Source: Galactobacter caseinivorans | Lineage (GTDB): Bacteria; Actinomycetota; Actinomycetes; Actinomycetales; Micrococcaceae | Direction: 5' to 3' | Assembly: GCF_003640665.1 (NCBI RefSeq) | Contig: NZ_QQXL01000002.1 | Span: forward strand, 62,001-126,000 | DNA length: 64,000 bases | Shown here: one piece after another, positions 1 to 12,500 of the stretch | How positions within the stretch are numbered: the stretch's first letter is position 1 | Layout: each line of letters begins with the position of its first letter | Notes under the pieces: model-generated | What the model saw: only the letters and a program-made list of their open reading frames with translations | The model's database searches: none | What the model was told of the DNA's origin: nothing | Position numbers and translations under genes: made by a program

Positions 1-482
1 AGTCCGGGCCGAGCCTTTACCACGCGTCGCCACGCGTTCTGGGCGTCACTGCCCTGCAGCAGCACAACGCGGAGTCTGGGCGCCAGGTCAATCAGGTGCA
101 GGACCGTGGGCACGCCAACATTCAGTTCAGCTACCTTCGGCTGGCGATTGATGTACCAGGGGTAGGCGTTCCAGGGAAGGAGTTCCCGCGGGGACAAGCC
201 GACCTGTTCCATCAAATCTGCCTGGAGGGCGGCGGAGCCATCATCATTTTCGACGCAGATGAACCCGCTACCGACGCCGTCCTGCGTTCGGGGGCCGGGA
301 TCGCGCAGGATGCTGAGTACCGTCGCGTCCGTGCCACCGTGTAAGGGCGCCACGTAGGGGGCCCAGCCGCGGCCCTGCTCCCGAAGTTCGTCAACGTATC
401 GATTGACGGGCGCAATGTGTGGTGCGTAGCGCTCGCTCCATTGTTGGGACTGGAACTTGGGGTCCGCCATTCTCCGGGTCAT
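1..482 (-). CDS. Uracil-DNA glycosylase-family protein (3' end cut by window edge)
   Basis: Read on the minus strand, this open frame runs off the left edge without a stop, so about 160 N-terminal residues are visible. The translation contains LLSILRDPGP-type sequence (here VLSILRDPGPRTQDGVGSG), then CVENDDGSAA and LLPWNAYPWYINR. These are hallmarks of an actinobacterial uracil-DNA glycosylase-like family (alpha/beta fold; the NAYPWY segment forms part of the base pocket in related enzymes). The expected role is excision of uracil or damaged bases from DNA, but activity of this subfamily is inferred. Two in-frame ATGs lie at 482 and 470. The 482 start is preferred because TACTCT sits 6 nt upstream, fitting a leaderless transcript; the 470 start gives the usual N-terminus MADPKF. 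It is divergent from the next gene. Confidence 0.8.
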   Translation of the reverse strand, partial: MTRRMADPKFQSQQWSERYAPHIAPVNRYVDELREQGRGWAPYVAPLHGGTDATVLSILRDPGPRTQDGVGSGFICVENDDGSAALQADLMEQVGLSPRELLPWNAYPWYINRQPKVAELNVGVPTVLHLIDLAPRLRVVLLQGSDAQNAWRRVVKARPG

Positions 483-570
483 GAGGTGAGAGTAGCAATC
501 ACGGCCCAGCCGCGCCCCCGGCCGCGTCGGTGGCTTGCGTCTGGTTCGGCCGCCGGGGGAGCATGGCGGC

Positions 571-897
571 ATGACGAATCAGATTCCTGCACCTGTCCAG
601 GCCTTTGCCGACGCCATCAACAACGCGGACACCGACGCCTTTGTGGCGCTCTTTACCAGTGACGGGATGGTGGACGATTGGGGCCGCCAGCTGCACGGTC
701 ACGACGGGGTGCGCAGCTGGGCGGGCTCGGATGCCATCGGCGCCGGAGCCAAGATGTCGATTCTCTCGGCAGAGACTGAGGATGCCACGACCCGGACGCG
801 CTTCAGCTGGAGCAGCAGCGTCTTTAACGGGGAATCGGATGGCATCTTTGAGCTCGACGGCGACTCGATCGCCAGCTTCACCATTCCCCGCCACTAG
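571..897 (+). CDS. SnoaL/NTF2-like small protein
   Basis: A 108-aa protein beginning MTNQIPAPVQAFADAINNAD. The opening helix, followed by DAFVALFTSDGMVDDWGRQLHG and a C-terminal beta-rich half ending in FELDGDSIASF, is typical of SnoaL-like/NTF2-fold polyketide-cyclase-like or ketosteroid-isomerase-like proteins of about 110-130 aa. Such proteins form a cone-shaped pocket; the substrate cannot be predicted. The ATG at 571 was chosen over an upstream in-frame GTG/ATG because homologous folds begin at this helix and GGGGGAG lies about 9-14 nt before it. It appears monocistronic, with a strong hairpin just downstream. Confidence 0.65.
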   Translation: MTNQIPAPVQAFADAINNADTDAFVALFTSDGMVDDWGRQLHGHDGVRSWAGSDAIGAGAKMSILSAETEDATTRTRFSWSSSVFNGESDGIFELDGDSIASFTIPRH

Positions 898-910
898 TTC
901 GTGCGGAACA

Positions 911-935
911 GGGTGGAGGGGTCGGCCCTCCACCC
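911..935 (+). terminator. Hairpin terminator after the SnoaL-like gene
   Basis: GGGTGGAGGG and CCCTCCACCC form a perfect 10-bp stem around the loop GTCGG, starting 13 nt after the stop codon. There is no U-tract, as is common in high-GC actinobacteria. Confidence 0.6.
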
Positions 936-1018
936 CGCGGTGTGACCGTGCAACGGCGGCCCAAGTTGGCGGGAGTGCCCTCTTTTCATAAACCGAATGG
1001 ACTATTACAGTGGTGCTC

Positions 1019-2368
1019 ATGAACCAGCACCCTCCCGCCGGCCGCGATCTGACGATCGACTTTGCCCGCGTCGTCTGCGTCCTGCTCGTGGTTTTTGTCC
1101 ACCTCGTCCTGGTCGGTGTGGGGCGCAACCCGGACGGGAGCCCGGCCTTTGCCGATCCCGTCAATGGCACCAAGTGGGTGGCCCCGGCCTCGTGGATCGC
1201 GGAGATCATGCCGCTGTTCTTCGTGGTGGGTGGATTTGCCGCCCGGGTGGGTTGGTCCTCCTCGCAACGGCGCGGGGAGAGTGAGGGCGCGTTTGTGCGC
1301 ACCCGGTTGGCCCGCCTGGCCCGCCCCGCCTTTCCGCTGTATGCCTTCCTAACGATCGCCCTCATCACCGCGACGCTGCTTGGCGTGGATCCCGCGCTGC
1401 TCAATACCGTGGCCATCCCGGTGGGCTCGGTCCTGTGGTTCCTTGGTGCCTACATGCTGGTGCAGGCTCTGGCCCCGTGGATGATCCGCTGGCACGAACG
1501 CGCACCGTGGCTGGCCTTGGCCTGCCTGCTTGCCGCGGCGCTCTTGGTGGACACCCTCCGCTTGGTCGTGGGGATCTGGTGGCTTGGCCTGGATCGCATT
1601 GATCCCGCCGGCTACGGGCTGGGGGATGAGCTCTTTGGGCTGCCCAACGTGGCGTTCGTGTGGCTCTTTGCCCAGCAGATCGGGTTCTGCCTGCGGGACG
1701 GCTGGTTTTCTCGCCTGAATGCGTGGCGGCTGATCCTGGTGATCGTGGCCGGTTTTGGCGCAGTGGCCCTTCTGGTGTGGCTCGGCGACTACTCCCGCAG
1801 CATGCTGACCAATCAGTGGCCTCCCACCACGCCGCTCGCCGTCTTGGCCATCGTCCAAGCAGCAGCCTTCACCCTCTTTAACCCGGCTCTGGCCGCCATC
1901 ATGCGCACCAAGCCCGCCCAGGCCCTCGTGTTCTGGGCCGGCTCGCGCCTCATGTCCATCTACCTGTGGCACGTCACGGCGATTGTGGCCATCACGGGGC
2001 TGTTGCTCATCCTGCCGTGGCCCATGCCTTACCCGGGCTCGGCCGCCTGGTGGTGGACCCGCCTGCCCATGATGGTGGCGGTCTTCGCCCTGGTCTGGCT
2101 TATCTCCTTGTGGACCGCCCGCTACGAGCGCCCGGTCCCAGAGGCTCCCGGGCGGTCGGTGCCGCCGCTGGCGACCGTCGTCGCCGTCGTCGCCTTTGTG
2201 GTTCCCTCCATCATCATCTCCGCCTACGGTCTTGACCTGCCGCTGGCGATCATCGCCGTGGCGGCCACCGGACTCTCGCTCCTGCTGATCCGCCCGGGGG
2301 CCTGGGTGGTGGCCCCGCCCCGTGCCGGTGAGCAGGTCAAGGCCAAGACTGAGGCGGACGCGGGCTGA
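1019..2368 (+). CDS. Acyltransferase 3-family integral membrane protein
   Basis: A 449-aa, strongly hydrophobic protein with roughly ten membrane segments. It opens with RDLTIDFARVVCVLLVVFVH, matching the family pattern of an early Asp-Arg followed by a conserved His in TM1 that is needed for acyl transfer in O-acyltransferases (OafA/YrhL-type). A later FWAGSRLMSIYLWHVTAIV segment with a second His-containing helix also fits. The family acylates sugars, lipids or cell-wall polymers at the membrane; the substrate here is unknown. The start is taken as ATG 1019 rather than GTG 1010/1013 because TACAGT (1006-1011) lies 7 nt before it and there is no Shine-Dalgarno, fitting leaderless expression. 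It stands alone, without glycan genes beside it. Confidence 0.75.
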   Translation: MNQHPPAGRDLTIDFARVVCVLLVVFVHLVLVGVGRNPDGSPAFADPVNGTKWVAPASWIAEIMPLFFVVGGFAARVGWSSSQRRGESEGAFVRTRLARLARPAFPLYAFLTIALITATLLGVDPALLNTVAIPVGSVLWFLGAYMLVQALAPWMIRWHERAPWLALACLLAAALLVDTLRLVVGIWWLGLDRIDPAGYGLGDELFGLPNVAFVWLFAQQIGFCLRDGWFSRLNAWRLILVIVAGFGAVALLVWLGDYSRSMLTNQWPPTTPLAVLAIVQAAAFTLFNPALAAIMRTKPAQALVFWAGSRLMSIYLWHVTAIVAITGLLLILPWPMPYPGSAAWWWTRLPMMVAVFALVWLISLWTARYERPVPEAPGRSVPPLATVVAVVAFVVPSIIISAYGLDLPLAIIAVAATGLSLLLIRPGAWVVAPPRAGEQVKAKTEADAG

Positions 2369-2385
2369 GTCACAGCGGTTGGCGC

Positions 2386-2401
2386 CGGTGCGGGGGCACC
2401 G
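2386..2401 (+). terminator. Possible weak terminator
   Basis: CGGTGC-GGGG-GCACCG forms a 6-bp stem 17 nt after the acyltransferase stop. It is short and has no U-tract. Confidence 0.3.
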
Positions 2402-2482
2402 ACTACGCTCAAGAATGCATCTCGTTCGGGGGGACGGCGTGACGTGTGCCTGTGCGCGGATCGGAGCCCCCGGCGTGAACGC

Positions 2483-2488
2483 TAAAAT
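2483..2488 (+). promoter_or_regulatory. Candidate -10 box of the FHA/kinase locus
   Basis: TAAAAT lies 45 nt before the first gene of the locus. No convincing -35 hexamer was seen at 16-18 nt upstream, so this rests on the -10 match and position alone. Confidence 0.3.
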
Positions 2489-2532
2489 GAGGGTGGCCGG
2501 AAGAACACCGGCGATCCACGACGGGAGAGACC

Positions 2533-3225
2533 ATGCCCCTGCAGTGCATGTATTGCGGCACAGAGTTGTCGGCAGAGTCGCGCTTCTGCGTTAAGTGTGG
2601 ACAGCCCGTTGCCAACGCAACCGCGGCGCCGCAGGCCGTGACGGTGGCACGCACCCTCACCGAGCGTCCGGTGCCGGCCCAAGCCATGTCTGGCGCGCCC
2701 TTTGGTCCGCCTCCCGGCGCCCCCGCGGCGTCGCCCGTGGCGGAACCGAACGTCGTCGCCCAGGCAGCTGCGTCGGTTCCCTCCCCAGCTGGCCCCGTTG
2801 CCCAGCCAGCCCCAGCCATCCCTCCCCAGGAGCCCGCCGTGGTTTTTGATGCCCCCTCCTCCGCGTCCGCAGCCACGCCGGAGCGTCAAGCGCCGACTTA
2901 CCGTGTCTTGTTGGAGTTCTCAGATGGCAGTCAGGTGATGCTGGACGACGACGCGGTGTTGGGTCGCAAGCCGGAGCAGGCCGCCGTGCAAGACGACCTC
3001 ATCGCGGTTCCGTTGGTTGACCCGCTCAAGTCCGCTTCCCGCGTCCATCTGCGACTGTTCATGACGCCCCAAGGCGTCAACGTGGTTGATGCTGACTCCG
3101 GCAACGGAACACGCGTTGAGCATGAGGGCACCATGTATGAGTGCACTGCCGGGCAACCGTTCTGGATTGAACCCGGGGATCGGCTCTGGCTTGGCGAGGT
3201 ACCGATCGCGGTCTCGCTGGGCTAA
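2533..3225 (+). CDS. Zinc-ribbon and FHA domain protein
   Basis: A 230-aa protein in three parts. Residues 1-25 hold two Cys pairs (CMYC and CVKC), a zinc-ribbon knuckle. Residues 30-120 are a Pro/Ala-rich linker. Residues 123-230 form a forkhead-associated (FHA) domain with GRKP, SASRVHL (the Ser-Arg-x-x-His ligand-binding signature, here SRVH) and DSGNGTRV. FHA domains bind phosphothreonine, so this is probably a soluble adaptor for the adjacent Ser/Thr kinase; the ribbon may bind a protein or nucleic acid. GGGAGAG precedes the ATG by a few bases. It is the first gene of the same-strand locus and is followed by another FHA gene. Confidence 0.8.
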   Translation: MPLQCMYCGTELSAESRFCVKCGQPVANATAAPQAVTVARTLTERPVPAQAMSGAPFGPPPGAPAASPVAEPNVVAQAAASVPSPAGPVAQPAPAIPPQEPAVVFDAPSSASAATPERQAPTYRVLLEFSDGSQVMLDDDAVLGRKPEQAAVQDDLIAVPLVDPLKSASRVHLRLFMTPQGVNVVDADSGNGTRVEHEGTMYECTAGQPFWIEPGDRLWLGEVPIAVSLG

Positions 3226-3233
3226 ACCTGCCG

Positions 3234-3260
3234 CCGACCCGGCTTCATGACTGGGGTCGG
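3234..3260 (+). terminator. Possible hairpin after the zinc-ribbon/FHA gene
   Basis: CCGACCC and GGGTCGG form a 7-bp stem 9 nt after the stop, with a 13-nt loop. It may attenuate rather than stop transcription into the next FHA gene. Confidence 0.35.
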
Positions 3261-3360
3261 GGCGCCACCGGCCGGGGGGCCGGGCTAACACCGACACCCG
3301 CTCTGCCTCTATTGTTCCAATGGATGGGCAGACAAGGGTTGCACTTGAAAGGGGGACCGC

Positions 3361-5134
<1,774 letters not shown>

Positions 5135-5154
<20 letters not shown>

Positions 5155-6592
5155 GCTCCCCGGCACCCCGCCCGTCCTGCCCGGGTACACCCATGTGCGT
5201 GCGCTGGGGACGGGTGGCTTTGCCGATGTGTTCCTGTACGAGCAGGCGCTCCCGCGGCGCACCATCGCCGTCAAGGTCCTGCTCACGGACGCGATCCCCG
5301 GTGACCTGCGCACGGCGTTCCTCCAAGAGACCAACACGCTGGCCCACCTGGCCACGCACCCCCACGTCCTGACCATGTATGAGGCGGGCATCGCGGCGGA
5401 CGGGCGCCCCTACCTGGTGACGGAGTTCTGCCCCACCGGCTATGGCGATCGCTTCCGCAACGAGCGCATCCCGGTGGATGAGGTGATCGCCACGGGGATC
5501 GGCATCGGTGCCGCGCTGGAGACCGCACACGCGGCCGGCGTGCTGCACCGCGACATCAAGCCGGCGAACATCCTGATGACCTCCTTTGGCCGCCCCGTCT
5601 TGGCTGACTTCGGCATCGCCGCCACCCTGAGCCGCATTCACCAAGAGGACCAGGATTCCGTGGGCCTCTCCGTCCCGTGGGCGGCGCCGGAGATGCTCGA
5701 GGGCTCCTCTCCCGGCAGCGTGGAGTCAGAGGTCTGGTCCTTTGGTGCCACCCTGTTTGCGCTGCTGGCTGGGCGCTCCCCGTTTGAAAAGCCGGGCGGG
5801 CCCAACGATCGACGCGCCCTGGCTCGGCGCATCATGGGCCACTCCGGTCCGGCCCCCTTGGACCGCCCTGACGCGCCCCGTGAACTGCTGCGCCTGATTT
5901 CCGACTGCCTGAACAAGAACCCGAAGAAGCGCCCGGCCAGCATCCTTGAGGTGCTCCAACGGCTCCAACTCGCGGAGTCGGAGATGGGGTTGCGCCCCAG
6001 CCGCCTGGAGTTGGCACCAAGCCTCCAGGCGCCGTTCGCGTCAGATGGCACCTCCGCCGCCTCGCAAGGCATCGCGGGCACCAGCAGCGGGCGCCTGGGC
6101 GGGTTGTCCTCCGCGCACGGCGTGGATGAGACCACCGGACGGCCGCGCCGGCGCCGCACCGCGGCGTCCACGTCGCAGTTCGACGACGCGACGCAGGTCC
6201 GCGCCGGCGGTTTCAGTCAGGCGCAACGCGCCCCCGGCTTGGGCAAGCGGTGGCAGTGGATCACCGCGGCGGGGGTCGCCGTCCTGGTGGCCGCGCTGGC
6301 GGTTGCGGCCTGGATCAATCCTTGGGGCGCCCCCGGCGCGCAGATCGCGGCGGTTGATGCCAGTTCTTCCGATGGGGCCGTGGTCTTTAATTGGGCTCCG
6401 CCGGAGGGCGGCGCGGACGCGTACGAGGTGCGTGTCGAGGGCCGGCCGGCGGTTCAACAGGAGGGCCTGAGCTACACGGTAGAGACCACCAAACCAGGCC
6501 AGCGGGTCTGCGTCACGGTGGCAGTGGTAAAAAGCGGCAAAACCGCAGAGGCCAGCGCGCCGAGGTGTGCACGGTCCAAGGAAGGTCAGTAG
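5135..6592 (+). CDS. Transmembrane Ser/Thr protein kinase with extracytoplasmic Fn3-like domain
   Basis: About 485 aa. The kinase domain has the glycine loop GTGGFADV (25-32), ATP-binding AVK (K47), catalytic HRDIKPAN (D140) and the DFG Asp at 158, so it should be active. A juxtamembrane region contains FDDATQVR (T353), a likely phosphosite. A membrane helix is at about 373-393. The short external part (about 405-485) looks like a single fibronectin III-type domain (VFNWAPPEGGADAYEVRVEG) rather than PASTA repeats. The start is uncertain: GTG 5135 or TTG 5144, both overlapping the FHA gene, which implies translational coupling. The giant Ig-like gene follows after 2 nt. This matches the Pkb2-type kinase of bifidobacterial PFNA clusters. 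Confidence 0.82.
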
Positions 6593-6594
6593 CG

Positions 6595-9500
6595 GTGTTT
6601 GGGCGCAAGGGGATTCGCAAGCGGACCGAGCGGAAGGCGCTTCTGGGCGCCGCCGCCGGGGCGGCGGTCATCGCTCTGGTGGCCGGCATCGCCGTGGTGG
6701 CGCACGGATACGAGCGCTCAGATCAGCAACTGAACGACGCCTCGGTGTGGGTCAGCAACGCGCGCGAGGGCAAGCTGGGGCACGCCAACACCGCCATCAG
6801 CGAGCTCAGTACCGCCGTGAAGATGGAAGGCGATGGCCAGACGCTGGCTCAGGACCCCAAGCATGTGGTGGTGCACTCCAGCGCAAAGAATGCCCTGGTG
6901 GTGCTTGACCCGGCCAGCGCGCAGGCCATCGGTTCAGCCGCGCTGCCCAATGGACAGCCCCAGGTCGTTGAGTCCGGATCCTGGGTTGGCGTGCTAGACC
7001 CAGCGGGCGGTGACCTCTGGGTGCGTCAGTTGGCGGATGTGGCCGGCTTCGATTCCTCGCTTGATCCCACCGCCTCGGTGGGGCTTGACGCAGTGATGGC
7101 GGTGGACCAGCAGGGGCGCTGGGCAGGATTTAGCCAGAAGGCCTCCAGGCTCACCACGCAGGATGCCGGCGCGCAGGACGTGACGTTCTCCACGCCCACC
7201 GCACGCGCGCAGGTGGCACTGGTGGGCGGCAAGGCGGCCGTCTACAACCCGGACTCCCGTGAACTCTTTTTCGACGGAAAGGTCCAGTCCCTCGCCTCTG
7301 GCATCACCAGCCCGGATTCAGTGCGGTTGATGCAGTCCACGCTGGATTCAAGCGACCTTGTTCTGGCCCAGGACGGCGGGCTGATCTCCGTCCCGCGGAG
7401 CAACGATTCCTTTGCCCTCCCGGTGGGAGAAGCGGACGGCAACGCCGCGGCGCCGGTGCGCTCCGGCCGCTGCGTCTATGGGGCATGGGCCGGAGGCCGG
7501 GGCGCGCAGCTCTGCGACGAGCGGGATCCCGAGGGCTTCTCGTTGCCAGAGGCAGAGGGTTCCACCGCCATGGTGTTGCGGGTCAATGCCGACACGGTAG
7601 TGGCCAATGACAGCCCAAGCGGCAAGAGCTGGGCCATGCAAAATGGCGGCGCGCTGATCAACAACTGGGCAGACTTCCGGGCCGAGCAGGACGTGGTGGA
7701 GAAGCAGCGCGAGGACCGCGATGTGGCCCCGCAACCAGAGAAGACACAGAAGCCGCCGGTGGCGGCCGCGGACACCTTTGGCGCCCGGCCGGGCCGGAGC
7801 AACATCCTCCCGGTCCTGCTCAACGATGCCGATCCCAATGGGGATCCGCTCATGATCTCTGCGATCACCAAGGGCATTCCCGCTGAGATGGGAAGCCTGG
7901 AGACGGTGAGCGATCGGCAGAAGCTGCAGCTCACGCTGCGCCCCGAGGCTCAGGGGACCCTGAGCTTTCGCTACAAGATTGACGACGGTCGCGGCGGCAC
8001 CGCCGAGGCCCAGGTCACTGTGAACATCGTGGACCAGTCCACCAACTCAGCCCCCGTGCAGGCGCGGGGAACCAAGACCTCCGTTGCGCAGGAGGGCAAG
8101 GCCACGGTGCAGGCGCTGCAGGACTGGGTTGATCCGGAGTCTGATCCCATTTACCTGGTGAGCGCCCGCGCGGACGCGCCCAATACTGCGACCTCCACCG
8201 CACAGGGGGCGGTGGACTTTGCCTCCGGCGGGGGAGAGCCCGGCGTGGACCCAGTCCGGATCCGGGTCTCCGACGGGACCGCCGCGACGGATGGCATCGT
8301 CAGTGTGACGGTGGAGGCCAAGGGGCAAACGCCCATCATCGTGGAGAACTACACCGTGTCCGGGTACGTGGACAACGAGATCGTGACGCTGCCGCTTGGC
8401 GCGGCGCGTGGCGGCACGGGGGAATTGACCCTGAGCCGCGTTGACGACGGGAAGAAGGACCAGCTCGCGGTGTCCGCCAGCTATAACGACGGCCGCGTGC
8501 GGATCACGCCGTCCAAGGCGGGCACGTATGTCTTGGCTTACTCCGTCAAGGACGCCGCCGGCCAAAGCGCGGCCGGCACCATCCGCGTGGACGCGAAGCC
8601 GCTGGCGACCACGGCCTCGGCTCCGGTCGTGGCCCCCACCACCTCCTTCCTTCACCTGAAGAACACCGCGGACGTGGACGTGTTGGAGCAGGCGTATGAC
8701 CCGGCGGGCGGCGTGCTCAGCATCGCGGAGGTGCCCAGCGTCCCGGCCGATTCCGGGGTGCTGGTGGAGGTCGTGGAGAACAAGCGCCTGCGCGTGACCC
8801 TGCAGCGGGACCTGCCCAAGCCCATTACCCTCAAGGTCAAGGTCTCCAACGGCACCACGACCTCCGAGGGAGACCTCACCTTGGTGCGCGTGCCGGAGCA
8901 GGCCAAGCAACAGCCCCCGGTGGCACGCGACGACGTGGCCCAGGCCCGCGTGGGTGAGGTGGTGGACATCCCGGTGCTGGCGAACGACACGCAACCGGAT
9001 GACAAGCCGGTGACGCTGGAGCGGACCCTGGCCCAGGAGCCAAAGGCGGGCATGCTCGTGGCCTCCAACCAACGCCTGCGCTACCTCGCGCCGTCCACCC
9101 CCGGTGTGTACACCGCGCGCTACACGGTGGCCTCCACGGATGGCCAAACCGCCAGCGCCAAGCTGACCATCACCGTCAATGCCGTGGACGCGGCACTGAA
9201 CCGAGCGCCGTCGGCCCCCACCGTGACCGCCCGCGCCTACGCGGGGCGCCCCATCACCATCCCCATTCCGCTCACCGGCGTGGACCCGGACGGAGACAGC
9301 GTGACGCTCTCCGCCAGCGTCAAGCAGCCGGACCGCGGCGCCGTGACGACCGTGGGTGCGGACTCCATCACCTATGTGCCCAACGCCCAGACGCAGGGCG
9401 TGGATAGATTCGAGTACAAGCTCACGGACTCGCTCGGCGCAGAGACCACGGGAACCGTGCGGGTGGGCATTTCCCCTGCAGAAATGGCCTCAGCGCCGCC

Positions 9501-12500
9501 GGTGGCCAAGGATGACCTGGTGACCACCCGGCCGGATACCGACCTGGTGGTTGACGTGCTGGGCAATGACATTGACACCTCGGAAAAGGGGCTCAAGGTC
9601 GTCTCCGTGGAGATGCAGCCCAAGGGGGTGGAGGCCACCGTGGTCGGTGGATCCATCAAGGTGCGCACGCCGGCCAAGGCGGGTTCCATCGCGGGCTTTT
9701 ACAAGCTGACGGATGAGACGGGCGCCACCTCCTCCGCCTGGCTCTACATCGACGTGCGCAGGGACGCTCCGCTGGCCGCTCCGGTGACGGAGGACCGCGT
9801 ACTGAGCCTCAGCGACGTCAAAAACAACCCATCCATGGCGGTGGAGGTGCTCAACAAGACCTCCTTCTCGGAGGGGAGCGTGTCCTCGCTCAACGTGGAG
9901 GTCCCCGAGGGGTATGGGGACGCCAAGGTGGATAGCCAGCGCCGCGTGGTGGTACCAGTGCGGGCGCAGCCAAGCGTCATCCCGTTCTACGTCTCGCGCC
10001 CGGACGCTCCTGAGGTGCGCGCCACGGGCTTCATCACCGTTCCAGGCACGGAAAAGACGCCGCCGCAGCTTCGTCAGGACGCGCCAAAGGTGGTGACCAA
10101 GTCCGGCGACGAGGTGAGCATTCCCTTGGAGGAACAGGTCATCGCCGCGCAGGGACGCGAGGTCAAGATCACCAACGCCGCACAGGTGAGGGCAACTCAG
10201 GCGGACGGCAGCGCGCTCGTGAAGGACGAGAAGACGCTCAAGTACCGCTCTGAGGCGGGCTTTGTTGGCTTTGCCTCCCTCACCGTGCAGGTGACGGATG
10301 GCAAAAACGAGGCGTCCGTGGTCATCCCCATCGAAGTGCAAGCCAAACAGGACCAGCAGCCCACCCTCCAGGCGGCCAACCTCTCCGTCACCGCAGGGGA
10401 AAGTAAGACCTTCAACCTGCGCGCCAACACCATGTATAACGGCACGGATGCGGACGCGTTGAAGTGGGGCATCAAGACCAGCAATGGGCAGACCGTCAGC
10501 GCCCGCATTTCCGGCGAGCGTGGCGACCAAGCCGTCTTCACGGCCGCCAAGGATGCTCGGGTGGGTAGCAGCACCACCTTCACCATGACGGTCAGCAACC
10601 GCGACGGTGCCACGGCCCAGGCGGAGGCAGTGGTCACCGTGGTGGCCTCCCAAGAGCCGCCGCCGGTGGCCGCGGACGACACCGTGGTGATCAAGCGAGG
10701 CGACACGCTGACCCATGACGTGCTCAACAACGACTACAGCCCCTTTGGCAAGGATTCGCTCAGCGTGGTGGAAAGCACCACCCGCACCAGCGTGGACGGC
10801 GTGGCCGTCAGCACCACGGACGGCGGCCGCACCATGACCATCAAGGCCGCCGACTCCGCTGACACCGGGACCCTCAGGGTTGACTACGTGATCCAGGACC
10901 AGAGCAACGACCCCAGCCGCCGCGCTGTGGGCGAGTTGCGCGTGGTGGTGCAGGACGTACCGGGCGCGCCAGGCCCCGGCGTCCAGATTGCGGACACGAA
11001 CAAGAGCGCGGGCTCCGTGACGCTCAGCGCAGGCAGCGCCGAGCCCAACGGCTCGCCCATCACCGGCTATCAGGCCCGGGCCAACGTCTCCGGCGGCGAG
11101 GGAGCCGCGCAGGATTGCAAGTCGGCCCAGAACTGCACCGTGACGGGCCTGAAGAACGGCCAGAAGTACAGCTTCCAGATGCGGGCGGTCAACGCTGTGG
11201 GGGCCGGCGAATGGTCCAGCTCCAGCGCCACCGTCCTCTTTGATGACCGCCCGGAGAGGCCGGGCAACGTGCGCGGCAAGCCCTCCAAGGACGATCGCGA
11301 TGGCCACTCCGTCATCATCGAGTGGAACGACGTCCCCCAGCCTGAGGGCGGGACGTCGCTGGACGGCTACGACGTGCAGCTCAAGGGTGAAGGGCTGGCC
11401 GGAGATGGGCTGGTCCGCCACGCCGGCGCCGACGCGACCTCCTACACCTTCACCGATGGCGGGGTGCGCCCGGGTAGCAACTACTCCATCTCCGTCCGCG
11501 CCCGCACCAAGACCCAGGTGTCAGAGCCCGGGCGCGGATCCGTGCGTGCCGTGGGCGCGCCGACCGTCAAGGACGCGGAGTCCGGGCTGAGTGGCGACGG
11601 CGACAAGGCGCAGGTGAGCTGGTCGGCCGATGGCCGCGGCGGGCCCGTGCGCGCCCGGGTCAGCGCCGCAGGCTCCGTCTCCGGAAAGAGTTGCTCCGCC
11701 GAGGGCTTCTCACCCAACGCCGACGCGAACAGCTTTGAGGAACGGCTCAAGGACGGCAATCTGCGCTACGTGGTGGACGTGAGCAATGGGCTCTTCTGCA
11801 CTCGGGTCCAGACCCAGGTCGTGAACACGGAGGTGGGCACCCCGGGCGGTTCCGTCTCCACCTCCACCGAGGGCAAGGGCCCGGTCTTCACGGTCCAGCC
11901 GAAGTACACCGTGACCCCAGGGCGCCCGTCCGCCAAGCACTTCTTTGTCCTCATCAACGACGGGGCCAAGCCCAACGCTGACAGCAATGGCTGGAAGCGA
12001 CTCGGCGAAAACCGCACCGGCGAGTTTGGGGAGAAGGACAAGGAGAAGACCGCGTGGGCCATGAACTGCCGCACGGAGAGCAAGCTCTTCTGCAGCCCAG
12101 TGGCCAAGCTGGGATCCGAGACCAAGTCCTCTAAGGACCTCGAGGTCACGCGGACCGGCCAGGATCAGTGCCTGGCGGACGGCGAGAAATGGATCACGCT
12201 CAAGGCGGAGTCCGGCGTGCGGATCGAATATCGTTGGCGCCAAAGCGGTGCCACCGAGGATGCCACGTCCTGGACCACGGCGCGTAGTGGGGAAACCATC
12301 AGGGTTCCAGAGGCTGACGAGGGGGAGAAGATGCAGCTCTTTGTGAGGTCCAGCTTCGAGGACCTGCGCTATTCCGGCGAGGAGAGCTTTGACAAGGGCC
12401 AGCCCATGGCCACCTGCGCCGCTCCTCAGCCGCCGGAACCGGAGCCGGCCCCGCCCGCTCCGGAGCCGCCCGCGCCACCACAGGCCTGGGCGCTGAGAAA

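Noticed and set aside
9490-11421. A 643-codon minus-strand frame inside the Ig-like gene
   Set aside because: Rich in His, Gly and Arg with no motif; it lies wholly opposite a well-supported gene.
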